A stretch of DNA of 64,000 nt from Eledone cirrhosa (taxonomy: Eukaryota > Mollusca > Cephalopoda > Octopoda > Eledonidae), in contig OZ024743.1 of the NCBI GenBank assembly GCA_964016885.1, positions 189,185,857 through 189,249,856 of the forward strand. The letters are read 5' to 3'. The first letter of the stretch is position 1, and every line of letters starts with the position of its first letter. The notes beneath the pieces were generated by a model. That model was not told the origin of the DNA, searched no databases, and worked only from the letters and a program-made list of their open reading frames with translations. Below, in pieces: positions 24,700 to 37,610 of this stretch. Made by a program: the position numbers and the translations under genes.

Positions 24700-24990
24700 A
24701 TATATATATACATATGTATAAATGTATTTGCGTGTGTATATATATATATATGACATTAAATTGGAATGATTATTATGATGATGATGATGATGATGATGAT
24801 ATATATTTATCATCATCATCATTTTACATTTGCTTTCAATGCTACCATTTGTTGGACAGGAGGTTGATACTGCTTATGACTAAACTGATTGGAGAGATCT
24901 AATCTTGCTCATGCACTCCATATCTGGCTTGGTATCTATGATTGGATGCCCTTCCAAATAGCAACCACCCTATAAAAGGTGCTGAGTATA
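24700..24990 (-). mobile_element. Microsatellites plus (ATG)n-repeat tail/body
   Basis: TATA and (ATG)n runs at 24702-24802, then (CAT)n and 'tttgctttcaatgctaccat', 'cttggtatctatgattggat' and 'gcccttccaaatagcaacca', the reverse of the (ATG)n-SINE body. Confidence 0.65.
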
Positions 24991-25892
24991 TTTAGATATA
25001 CATCCATATACATATTTATACATATATATATATATCAGCTGAAGATGAACTCAATTGTATAAGACAAACAGACAGCTGCATCTTTACCTCCTCAGCTACC
25101 TTGCTGGCGTGCAATTTCATACATTCAGGTGGTGTTCCACTTTTAATGCCAGTTTGTACAATGGATTAGAAAACTGTTCTGTTGGAAAGATGTATGTGAG
25201 ATGATAACAAACAAAGAATGTGTTTCAACGAAAACTGATTAATCTACATATAGATTTCTGTGATTCTGTCACAATGCATATAGAGGAGTAGTTTGACTAC
25301 CTCATACCATTCCTCTGTCTTTACATCTGCTGCCTGCATGAATGTATGTGTGTGTAAAGGGAAGTGGATGGTGAAAAAACTATGCTGCGTGTAAGTGTAT
25401 GTGTGAGTTTATGTGAATGTGTGTGTGTCTAAGTGTGTCTTTCTGCATTTATATTTATAAATGTGTGCATATGCACATGCACACGTGCACACACAAGTGT
25501 CAGCATATGGAAAATCATTTTAGTACAATAAAAATTATAAATAGAATTATGTAGAGAAAGGAATTAACATATAAAATGTACAACATGTTAATATTGGAAA
25601 AACTGAAAAATGTTGACTCTCATCAGAGGAATGTGATCAGGTTGCAGTTGTAAAGAAAGAGGTCTGTTACCTCCCTCAGATGAAAGATACAATTGACAGC
25701 AGTATGGGTTAAAGGGTAAAGAGAGAAAGAGAATGATAGGAAGAAAAACAAGGAGAAATGAGAAGAGAAGAAAACAGAGAGAGAGAGAGAAAAGAAATAG
25801 GGAGACAACAAAAAAGAAATAAAGGAGAGGAGCCATGCAAATAAAAACATAGTTTATAGAGAAACAGCAGTATGCTATGGATATATATATAT
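24991..25892. other. No gene; GA-rich tract
   Basis: GT-rich runs at 25340-25440 and an AG-rich stretch at 25715-25820. The - frame 25588-25932 is LINE tail read into this tract. Confidence 0.6.
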
Positions 25893-26577
25893 CATCATCA
25901 TCGGTTTTACGTCCGCTTTTCCATGCTTGCATGGGTTGGACAGGTCCGTCTCAGCACGGCATCACACCACTTGTCGTGTTCCTTCATCATCTCCTCTTCC
26001 AGTTTTAGTGATTTGAGGTCAGCTCTCACAACCTCTGCCCAGATCTTTCTGGGTTTTCTTCTACTATGGCTTCCTTCCACTGGGATTTCCTGGCATATTC
26101 TTCACCCATCAGTCATTGTCCATGCACATCACCTGTCAATACCAATGCAGTTTTCTCTCCTGCACACCATTGCGGATTGCCCTTAAGCCCAGCTTCTCTC
26201 TCAGCTCACCTAAGCTCTGCATTTCTCTCACACATTGTATATCCAATGAAACATGTTTGTTTCATTTCTTCCAGTCTAAGCCTGTCCTCTACGGTTACAG
26301 CCCATGTACACTACTATGCAGCATTGTACACAGGCATCATACAGCCTTTCTTTTGTACGTAGGTGGAAACATTTTGTTGTCAGCAGTGGGAACAGTCCTT
26401 TAAACTCCTTCCATCCTATCCTTACTTTAGCTATTATAATTATACACTTGGAAGAGTCTCCTCCACTGCTAAGTAGGTCACCTAAATAGCAGAAGTTATC
26501 AACCATGTCTGATGGATCCTTTCTGTAACTGTAAAAGGTTTATACCATTAACAGTCTTCATCCTCATTTCTCCTGTG
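25893..26577 (-). mobile_element. LINE 3'-end fragment with (ATG)n tail
   Basis: On -, 26506-26276 reads VDNFCYLGDLLSSGGDSS, AKVRIGWKEFKGLFPLL and LRTKERLYDACVQCC, the post-RT region of a common invertebrate LINE. Other frames continue as ...RKTQKDLGRG-type sequence and end near 25930. The last bases read 'gcatggaaaagcggacgt' and run into a GATGATGATG tail at 25893-25904. The fragment is 5'-truncated by target-primed reverse transcription or later decay, and abuts PLE1. The tail matches the 3' end of the SINE at 14819-15150. Confidence 0.8.
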
Positions 26578-26587
26578 CATATATATA

Positions 26588-29500
26588 TCAAAGAAGAACT
26601 ACGGTAAGAACACTTCGCTTTTTCTACAAAAACACCCTAATGCACACAGCATGAACAAAAAGCACAAACACGATAGATATTCCTTTGACCAGACCATCAG
26701 AAGTAGAAAAACCAAAGAGATCATTTTCAAGATCTCAACAGAGACTACACAAGAAACTGGGCGAAAAAACAATCTAAACCTGAAAGCAAACCTAGGTCAT
26801 TTTCCCAGATTGTTAAAAATAATGCTAACAAGAAATGGAAAAATAATATACCTAATACCAAAAATAAGACAAAAAACATAACAAAACTAAATATAATATC
26901 ACTACAAAAAGTTCATCAAGCAAACACCAACAGAGAAAAATCCATTTTTTAACGTCAGGACAACAAAAACCAGAAAAAGAAAAATCTCCAGTAGGAAACA
27001 TACCCAAAACAGCTGAACACGTAGATCCTAAAATAATTAATTTATCTAAAAGAGATCTTGACAATGATGAAATGCAAATTCTGTCAAAAGGACTGAAATT
27101 CACACCGTCTCCAACAGTCAACTACCAAGAACTGAAGGAGGATACCCAAGAATTCTGTCGAAAATTACGACTTGTAGAATTCTTCGCTGATAAAAGTAAC
27201 GAGAGTGATGAATCACTAGTAAAGAATAAATCAAATTTCACTCCGCCAAAAATAAGAAATATCTATCTCGACCAATACATTGACATCATGTCTAAATTTC
27301 CTCTTAGACGTAATACTAATGTTAGGCCAAACATTGACAAATCGGAAATGTCTGCACTTAAACGTATACAAAATGATAAAACAATAATAATTAAACAAGC
27401 AGATAAAGGGGGTGCAATTATTATAATGGATGCTGAATACTACAAAGATTTGGTTGAGGAACAACAACATTCTATCATGAAATACCGTCAAATATAGACC
27501 ACAACATCATGAAGAAGATCAACAACCTGGCTTCAAAATACTACAACTCACTTACTGATAAAGAAAAAGACTACATCACCAATTTTGAGTCAAAACCCAG
27601 CAACCTGTATGGCTTACCGAAAGTTCATAAGTCAAAAGACATCCAACTGACAGTAAAAGAACAAAACAGTGAGTACATTAAATTACTACACCCCAAAAAC
27701 TTAAAACTTAGACCTATTATAGCTGGTCCAACATGCCCTACCCACCGTCTAAGCAATTTTGTTGACATTATTTTGAAACCACTATGTATTCACATACCCA
27801 GTTTCATCCGGGATGATATCGACTTGCTGTCCCATCTTCCCAAAACCATGGAAACGAATTCACTTCTACTTAGTTTTGATGTGGTAAGCCTTTACACCAA
27901 CATTACACATGATTTAGGAATAAAGGCGGTTAAATACTGGGTGGAAAAACATAGAGAGGGGATACCCACCAGATTCACAGCGCCATTTATATTAGATGCA
28001 GTCAAACTTATTCTGGAAAACAACACTTTCTATTCAATGGAAAGAATTTCATCCAAATTAGAGGCACAGCGATGGGAACGAAGTTTGCTCCCGTTTATGT
28101 GAACTCTGTAATGGGACACTTAGAACAACAACTCTACCAAGAAATAGAGGAAAAATATAGCACTGACTTTAGAAAGTACATTGAAAAGTTTTGGAAGAGA
28201 TACCTTGACGACTATTTCATCATCTGGACAGAATCTCTAGATACTCTGGATGAGTTCAATATCCTCCTGAATAACCTACACCCATCTCTCCAATTCACAA
28301 AAGAGATGAGTAGTACCAAATTACCATTCCTAGATATAATGGTAATCAAAAATGACACCACCATTACAACGGATATATATTATAAACACACACAGACACC
28401 CATCAATATCTGAATTTTAAGTCGTGCCATCCACCTCATACAAAACGCAACATCCTATACTGCCTAGCCAGAAGAATTTGTACCATTGTAGAATATACGA
28501 ATACCAGGACCAAACACCTAGCAGAACTGAGGCAATTTTTGCTCAAACAAAAATACCCATCTCTACTTATAGAAAATGGCATACAGAGGGCTATAAAAAT
28601 ACCTATACAACAACTTATGACAACCCAAGGAAGAAGAAACCAAGAACTGGTCATACCATTTATAATGAAACACAACCCATGTCACCAGAATATCTCCAAC
28701 ACTGCCAAAGCAAACCTACTGATCATTGCTTAAAGTAATGAACTAAAAGGTTTAATCACATACCGATCTTTGACTCTTAGTAAAAGACAGCCGGAAAATT
28801 TGAAGCAATTACTAACAAAGGCAAAGTTTGACCTTAACAACAAAGACCAATCATTCACTGTATCTAAATGCAATGATAGTCGATGTGGCACATGTCAATC
28901 CATACACACTGGTCAATATATGAACACAAACACTGGAAAAATATTTCCAAATGCAAATATGAACTGCAAAAGCAGAAATCTACTTTCCTGCATTAAATGG
29001 CCCAATTGTGATGAACTATATGTCGGTCCAACTGGAAATGCACTATCTGAACGTGCACGGGTGCACCGACAGCAAATCAGAGCCCGTAATGTCCGTCAAA
29101 TACCCATGAGTAACCATCTATCAACATGTTGGCAGAAAATAATTATATTTCCATTCTACAAATTACACAGCTCAAGTGAAATCAAGAGAAAAATTAAAGA
29201 AAATAATTTTATTGATAAATTCCAACCCAAGCTAAATGAACAATAATAATGCTTAGGGGGTATTACTCCTACTATGACTACGACTACGACCATGTCGACT
29301 ACCAACGCTAACAACAACAACAACAATAATAATAATAATAAAAGTGATGTTGGTGGTGATGATTACTGAAGATTTTTTATAAAAACCCTAGAAAATGCTA
29401 TTTTCATCATTTCTAAAAATAGCAAAATAATTGATGCTTTGGATAGCGTCAAATAGAAGTTGTTAGACATACTAAACCACCGTGACGGCTAAATCAATCA

Positions 29501-29700
29501 GCTTTAGTAATCCAGTGAAACTACACACGATTGGTCGAAATACAGTTTGCAAAAATTAGCATTCTGTAGCTGCTTTTTACTGTATATAAGGCACAAAATT
29601 TACCCATCTCATTACAGTTGAAAATTGCAAACTTGACTGTCACCACAGAATATGAACCTGAAGATTGCAAAAGCATGAAAGTACTTGTTCAATTAACACT
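26588..29700 (+). mobile_element. Penelope-like element (PLE1) with RT and GIY-YIG domains, inactivated
   Basis: PLEs are retroelements with a telomerase-related reverse transcriptase, usually joined to a GIY-YIG endonuclease. Reading + in three frames, the motifs appear in the right order: KQADKGGAIIIM (27391-27429), YGLPKVHK (27608), LRPIIAGPTCP (27706), SFDVVSLYTNI (27872; RT motif A Asp), GTKFAPVYVNSVMG (28075), KRYLDDYFIIW (28195; catalytic DD), LPFLDIMV (28321), a Cys-rich stretch CNDSRCGTC (28870), and LYVGPTGNALSERARVHRQQIR-type GIY-YIG sequence (29009-29080). The coding part ends with TAA at 29244-29246. It is broken by a stop after YRQI (27495), by frame changes near 27490 and 28050, by a stop at 28411, and by a frame change before 28539. 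A 76-codon N-terminal piece opens at 26651. It is a dead or dying copy. Exact ends are not defined; the 3' limit includes the ribozyme-like fold. Confidence 0.88.
29654..29690 (+). ncRNA. Candidate hammerhead-ribozyme motif in the PLE1 terminal region
   Basis: Read as RNA: stem I strand GAAC (29654-29657), core CUGAAGA (29658-29664, matching CUGANGA), stem II UUGC/AAAA/GCAU (29665-29676; three pairs plus one U-U mismatch next to the core), core GAAA (29677-29680), a short stem III GUACUU segment (A-U and G-C pairs possible, two-base loop), then the other stem I strand GUUC (29687-29690), which pairs fully with GAAC. The order is that of a type I hammerhead. PLE terminal repeats are known to carry minimal hammerheads with tiny stem III (established knowledge). 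The mismatch and the U at the cleavage position suggest a decayed copy. No activity is claimed. Confidence 0.45.
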
Positions 29701-29798
29701 TAACATTTAATATTCTACCATACTATTTCATTATAATATCATTAAAATTTTAAAGGATTGTAAATAAAACATGTAAATCAGACAAGGTTGGAATTCCT

Positions 29799-29805
<7 letters not shown>

Positions 29806-29874
<69 letters not shown>

Positions 29875-29879
29875 TAGAT
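29806..29879. repeat. (TA)n(GA)n microsatellite
   Basis: TA units to 29840, then GA units to 29870 and TAGA units. Confidence 0.95.
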
Positions 29880-30076
29880 TCATTCAAGTCACCATCTCTA
29901 GGAAAACTGTTGATTCTGATGTTGTCATATAAGTTACTCTTGTTTTAAAAAGTGGTGATCTAATGCATCTTGCTGAAAAGGGAAATAATCGTTTTGTATA
30001 TAAAATGTGTATGCATGTGTGTGCATGTCTCTGTGTTTGTGTGTGTTATTTTTCCGTGCAAAGCTAAGAGGATATA

Positions 30077-30972
<896 letters not shown>

Positions 30973-31329
30973 TATATATGTAATTATAAGTTCAAGAGAG
31001 AGTGTGTGTTCATGTATGTAAGTTGTTGTTCCATTTGTGTTGTTATTGGTCTGTACAAGCTTAAGAGTGTGTGTTTATGACCCTAATAGAGCCATAAGAA
31101 TATGAATGTGTGACAGGAAATGAGGTAGGGGTGAGAGTATCTAAGGATATAGAAGTAAGCATGAGTGTATGTGTGGAATACTAAAGGAATTGGGGAGAGA
31201 AGATGAGTCCATAAGGCATACTGGACTAAAGGCAGAAAATCAGATTCTGCTAAGTCCTGGTTTGCAAGGCCAGCAATCTATGATGTAAAAGGACACCAAT
31301 GACTGCAATATGTAGGGAGGAGTGTCCAG

Positions 31330-32990
31330 AGGTATGGAAATGATGGTATCCATGCAAAGTTGTATGTCCCTCAACTTTTCAGTGAAACAGTCAGCCTCAC
31401 CATCTCTATTTCCCTCTCACCCTGGTACCGCCTCTTGTTTCTTCCCCCATCTTACTCTACTCTCCACTTGTGTATTTTCACATTTTCTCTCCACCACCTC
31501 ACATCATTTCCTCACCATACTACTAGTCTTTACATTCTTCTCACACTCATCTCCCAATCTTAAATCTTTATTCCACCAGCTCAATTCCTCCCTCAAAAAT
31601 GTTATCCCCCCCCCCTTTTCATCCAATCTTCCATGCATCTCTCCAAATTCTTCTTCACCCAAACCCACTATGACAGCTACGTCACTTTTCTAAGCTGATG
31701 TCTTCACCATAACTTTATATCTCAAGGTTTCCGCCTCAACTTTCTACTCAGCTCCCATCACTGAACCTATCCTTACCCACTCCTTTTGTCATCTCATGCA
31801 CGCAACCCTCCACTCCCCCCTCATACAAATCCATTCTCTCAACTGAAATTTACCAAAAGCCTACCTTTTTCTCCCCTCTACTTGCTACCCACCCCTTTTG
31901 CCCAATCCATCATTCAATTCATCCTCCACCTCAATGGCCTCCTCTTCAATTTTCTCACCTCCGTCAAGAAACAAAAACTTGACACATGCTGCTCTCTGTC
32001 TGCCATCAACACAGACCCCCACCTCATCTCCAGCTCTAACCCAATTATCCCATCACTTTCAACTCATTCTCTCATCACCTCCACACCACTGATTCCACTA
32101 GTTTCTCACCCTCATCTACCTCCCATACTGTTGTCATGCGACCCACTGATCTACCACTATCCAAAGGTGAGCACTCCGTCCTCGCCAGGTGTTTCCGCTT
32201 CATACCCACCACATCCACCTGCAATGAGTTCTGAACATGTGCTGAGGTTGAGCGGTTCTTACTTCAAGCATTCTTCAACAACACACCATAATCTCGCCAA
32301 AGAGTCTTTTTCACAAGTCTCAGGCACCAACAATCCCAATGGATGCCGAGCTCTGGGTAGTTCGGCTCTCATCACATTTGTGGAGACTTGCCAACGTACT
32401 TTGAACTGCTTTAGTTATCAAAGGCACTCTTGTTGTGCCAGCTTCACTCAGGCTGAAATCTCCACTCTGCACAGCCATGGTGACATTGTGATCAAACCTG
32501 CTGATAAAGGTGGTGCCATGCTGATGTGCTGCACAAACCTCTTCAGGACTGAGGCACTTCGACAGCTCCACAACATCCAATTTTACCAGCCTTTATCCTC
32601 TGACCCTACACCAGACTACCAACAGCTCATATCCTCCTCTCTCCTACCCTATATTGTGATTAATCTTATAGTACAAAACCAACATAAACCCAACATCTAC
32701 TACCTCTCCATGATACATAATTCCGATAATCTTGGCCACTATCATTTCCACCTGTAACTGCCCGTACGAAATAATCTCCCAATACTTTGACACCCTCCTT
32801 GTGCCCTTAGTATCACCCTAGTGACATATCCTCATTTGCTTCCATGCCCTCTCGCCTGACTGACACCATCACTTCTCACCAAATCCACCCATCACTGCCT
32901 TTAAGCATGCCCAAAATTTCTGTGACCGACTGGTGTGCAGTTCCTTCCTTGCCCCCTCTTTCCCTTAGGACTACATACATGCAAAACGCA
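31330..32990 (+). mobile_element. Second Penelope-like element remnant (PLE2), RT N-terminal half
   Basis: An open frame of 323 codons (31786-32757) is Ser/Pro/Leu/His-rich at first. It then reads FTQAEISTLHSHGDIVIKPADKGGAMLM and LRQLHNIQFYQPLSSDPT, the conserved block ahead of the PLE reverse transcriptase. Past the stop, other frames continue the family order: STCNCPYEIISQYFDTLLVPLV near 32746-32815 and a block ending ...PSLPLSMPKISVTDW near 32880-32935. No YxDD or GIY-YIG part follows, so the element is 3'-truncated. PLE1, 2.5 kb upstream, shares only short motifs (ADKGGA) with it, so this is a different PLE lineage. The upstream 31330-31785 segment has the same C/T-rich composition and may be its 5' part. 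Confidence 0.75.
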
Positions 32991-33406
32991 AACAGAAATA
33001 ACACAGTACAATGAAGAACTATATTAGTTTAATACTTGATATAGTAGGAAAAGAGTCTGTATATTTTGGACACTACACCTTCACACCTTCATCAGAAGAT
33101 AGAATAAGAATTAAAAGATGAGATAGAAAGAACAAGAGTGAGAAGAGGGAGGACAGAACATTTTTTTTAATTTATAGAAAAAAAACCATGTGTGCATCCT
33201 TCAGCATTGTTTATTGGTAAAGGATGTTGACATCAGCTAGAAAACTAAAGATATGATGCTTTTCAAATGAATATCAGTATGTTATTTATACTGTACAAGA
33301 TATACAGACTTTCCCTTGTCATGTTTACTGTCAGAAATGCAGTAAAGCTGGGATTTGTCTGTTGTAATCCTATAACTAACAATGTAAATAAATGTAAATA
33401 AATAAT

Positions 33407-33590
33407 TGTTTCTACTTTAGGCACAAGGCCAGCAATCACCCAGTGCATTACTGGTACTTTATTTTATCGATCCCATAAGGATGAAAGGCAAAGTCAACCT
33501 CGGCGGGATTTGAACTCAGATCATAAAGGGACGTAACTATGCTGGAAAGCATGGCGTCCGACCCTCTACCGATACTGCCAATCCACCGCT
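33407..33590 (-). mobile_element. SINE with 17-bp target-site duplication
   Basis: A full-length reverse copy flanked by aaatgtaaataaataat at 33390-33406 and 33591-33607. The identical flanks and conserved body suggest a recent insertion. Confidence 0.95.
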
Positions 33591-33878
33591 AAATGTAAAT
33601 AAATAATATAAAATAATTAGATGTCATTTGACTAAATGTCAATAGTATTTCCATCAGCATTTCTGTGAGAGATTGGTGTTGTATCTGGATGTAATAGGAA
33701 CAACTGATGATGCATTTAAGTAAATAGGTAGCTTTGGGAATCTCTGCTGTCTTCAGGTGTCAAAAACACTCACATATCTATGGCAGCATGCATATTAATA
33801 TCTATCCTCAATTAAACATAGTGTTAATTCACATTCCATCCCTATAATGTTCTCTGATTCTATGTCCCTCTTAAATTT

Positions 33879-33900
33879 CTCTCTCTCTCTCTCTCTCTCT
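33879..33900. repeat. (CT)n microsatellite
   Basis: Eleven CT units. Confidence 0.95.
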
Positions 33901-35211
33901 AAAAATATGTGTACATATATGCCATTTGTGTGAGCACCTTTAACCTTTTGTCATATATACACTGACATGCATAAACAAATGCACACACATACAATTCTCT
34001 AAATGTTTCAATTGTTGAATATTTTGTTTCATAGACACATTATTCAACTGAAACCACTGAGATCTGCTACCATTTTAACTGCTAAAAGTGCTACTTAGCA
34101 TCAACATAAAGTAAACGTGATCTCATACATAAATCATGCCTTATCTGCTATACAAAAATGTAGGTGACATTTTCAGAATTTCAACATGTCATGAAAAATG
34201 TTCTTTACAACCTATTGTATTCTCCATATCAATTAATATTGCAGATGTGAATAATACCTTATAGATAATTGTGTGTTTGAATAGTTCTAATCACATGCCT
34301 GTGTTAACTGTGTTAACTCACCTGTGTATTACAACTACTCACTGACAATCACAAATTGAATATCAGAAAAATGAATAATACAGATATGTAAAGTTACTTC
34401 AATAATTATCTAAAATAGAGTTGCAATATATAACTTAACCAGTTCATTATAACTTCGACATTCTCTGATAATATCAGCACAGGTGTTATTGAATATCTCC
34501 CACATACTTAGTTATTCTGTGTTTAAGATTATATGATGAGTGTGATGCATATCATCATTTAATAAATTTAATTATTTCAGTTAATATTGAATTAGATATC
34601 TCAATGCTAAGAACGTTTTATTTGCTAATATTTTTAAAAGAATATACAAATATCATATGAAGTAGAAACATTAGAAATGAGGACAGTTCTCCCCAAGATG
34701 TAATGATGAAAAAAATTGACAGAGCTTCTTGTAATACTGGTTTTAAGGAGGATGTTTTTTCTCCATGGATATAAGTTTATGTTAGGCTACACATCACGAG
34801 TTTGAATCATGCTAGAAATAGCGAGAACATTTTCCTGGAATCCCACTTTACTTTATTTACTTCATCCAGACGAAAATCAAAGAATGTTTTCTATAACTCA
34901 TACAATATTTATTAAAAGATTACTGAATACGTCATTCATCTGCATAGAGTGAATCAAGTACAAAATATGTCTGTTGGAATCCATTTATCTGTTTTATGTT
35001 TTTATTGAATATAGCCCTAAATCTTAAGTTAACTGAAAAAACTTACCAAGAACTGATTCTATGACAGATTTAATTTGAAAGAATTATGGCTTTCATATTT
35101 AGCATTAATATTGTAAACCATTGTGTAATTGTGTAACCATTGAAGACCACAAATTCATATAGTGTATCTAAAACAAATCAAGAGATGAATTAGCAGCAGC
35201 ATTTCAATATT

Positions 35212-35420
35212 TATTCCAGTCCCTTGCTTTATGTGTTCAAATCTTGCTAAGATTAGTTTTGCCTTTCATCCTTCTAGAATCAATGAAGCACTAATCTAAT
35301 GTAATAGAATGGCAGTCATTAAAGCAGTAGACATGATGACTTACAGTATTTGTTCTAGTTCTTTGCATTATGAGTTTAAATCCCATTATGGATTTGAACT
35401 CATTGTGGATTACATAGATA
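35212..35420 (+). mobile_element. Two ancient SINE fragments in tandem
   Basis: 'gtgttcaaatcttgctaaga' with 'ttgcctttcatccttctaga' (35232-35280), then 'gcattatgagtttaaatccc' (35367-35386). Both match the main family weakly. Confidence 0.55.
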
Positions 35421-37479
35421 TTAGGCTTAATTGATTGCCTGGTTCAACATGACCATCTGCACTATGGGTACCTTTACTGGAGTTCACTTTCTTGTAAGTA
35501 TACAAGATAGGTTTCCAGTTTGAGAATACCTTCCTTCTTCCTCCCTCCAGTCATGGAGGTTTTGGAAATTGTCATAGGCATTTCAGTTTCACCCTCACTA
35601 CATAACATAAATGTCAGAACATTACCTTTCTAAACTATACCTGTAGAAAGAGTTGAGTTGAGCACAACATGCTAACATACCGCTTGTCAAGTGTACAGTA
35701 ATATGTAAGGCAATAAATAGTTCCTACCATGCTGTACCTATTCATAGCTTGGGGTAACTGTGCCATAAATGAGTTAAGCATTTTGTCTAGTCACAAAGTC
35801 AAGTTACAAACTGCCAACATCTCAGCCCCATTCATAACTCTTTTTCTTTCATGTGCCTTCATTAATGATAATGAAAATTTATCATTTGCATTTCTAATTA
35901 GACAAAATTATATTCTCATTCTGAATGAGTCATTCTCTTTTATAATTAGATAAGAAAAAACGCCACTCAAATTAAAGTATAAAAATGAAGGAAAAGATCC
36001 AGTTATAAAATCATTTTCATCAACAACCCATAAAGTTTGCAAAGGCTATATAGCCTGTGTTTGTACAGAAAGATTAATCTAAAATTGTTAAAATCATTGT
36101 CTCTTTAAGGTCAAGAATCTTCTTTGAGGTTATTAGAATCAACTGTAATTTTGATCACTAATCAAATTATATGAAAATCAATATTAAAAAATATATAGTT
36201 TAAAATAAAATGTATAAAATCAATATAACTGTCAAGTGATTGGAAAATTTGACTTTTTCCCTCTATCATTAAGAACATTTTTTAAATTCATTTTTCTGTG
36301 TCTCTTTCAGTGCGATGGATTTTTAAAGTGTGCAGGTTTTGTTATAATGTTGTAGCAATTATATTTAGAGATAGATGCCCTTCAATTGGTAATTGCCACC
36401 TTGTAGAATAAGACCAAATTTCTGTTTTTATATTAACAAAAACACAGTAATATGCTTTTCTCAGTGATTAACTGGGGTTGATTTAGTTTCTTATACCCTT
36501 CCTCTGCAACATTTGTTCTTGTTTCTAGTCAAACAATAAATAGTCATTACAGAAAGGTAGATTTCCATTATAGGTATACATGTTTGTGTAATGTCCATGT
36601 AATAACAATGGAAACATCTAATTCTTATTCTTAATCTATAAAGTTTTATATTAGAACCTTTTTATTCATTGCTGGAAGATAGATCGTTTTAAAGAAACTT
36701 TAGCTGCAAATGAATCTCTTGTGATAGAAGTCATCAATAACTATGGCTAAGCTTTAAATATATTTAAAATGGTATATATATATGTTGACACTAAAATTAG
36801 TGACAATGATCAACTGGAAGCTATAATTTGCTGATGCTTTATATAATACTTTGAAACCTTAACTTTTGGCTTCCTACAAAACAACAGGCAACTATGTTTT
36901 GTTTTTGAAATTCATTTTATGTTTAGTAAATTTTGCAATTTGTATCTATATATAAAATCATTTGATGACAGCATAGTTAAATCATACTTAAAGAATAACA
37001 TAATTTTGACATAATATGTGCATGTGTCATACAGATAAATGTTAAATATATTGCTTAGGTTTTCTCTCAGCTTCATTAATCATTATCACTATTCTAGAAT
37101 TAATGAGAACTATTTCGTTTATGTGTTGTTATTTAACTATTTTATTTGTTACATCTAACAACTATTGATTATGATACTATACACTTAAGAAATCTTACAT
37201 ATAAAACACACATTTATCTTTACACGAGCAGGGGAAGCTGACATTAAACGATTATGATGTTGACTTATCTTTATCTTACCTACAAAACATTGACATCTCA
37301 CCTATAAAACACATTCTACCAATAATACCATGACTACTTAAACAATAGTACATCAATGATATTAAAAATTGTCTTTCTTTAGCTTAAATTCTCATTGTGT
37401 CAGAGGTTATTCCAGTTTCATGTAGTTTTAAGTGACGGAGTAAAAGCTGCCATATTGCCCCAAAGTTAACCGCTAGCTG

Positions 37480-37610
37480 TTGCTGCTACTAGGACTCATT
37501 TTGTCGACTGAGGGGACTGGAGGAATATCATATGATGTGCTTTGCTCAAGGATACAGCATGCCACCTAGTTTTGTGTTCAAAATGACAACCTGACGGCCA
37601 TTTAATGTAC
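37480..37610 (-). mobile_element. tRNA-like SINE head, diverged
   Basis: On - it reads a head, then 'ttgagcaaagcacat' and 'agtcccctcagtcgac', matching the 'ttgagcaagacactt...cagtttactcagct' order of the SINE at 14819. Confidence 0.5.

Larger units (their letters stand above)
33608..37479. other. AT-rich DNA, almost nothing recognised
   Basis: Besides the (CT)n run and the old SINE pair near 35.3 kb, I see only a possible tRNA-like motif 'acgagtttgaatcatg' at 34797. Confidence 0.55.

Noticed and set aside
29366..29402. CTGAAGA...GAAA as a hammerhead core
   Set aside because: The intervening bases form an A/T-only hairpin that does not reach GAAA, and no stem I is found. The site at 29654 is far better.
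31786..32757. 323-codon frame as a host proline/serine-rich protein
   Set aside because: The IVIKPADKGGA block and downstream RT-like scraps identify it as a PLE.
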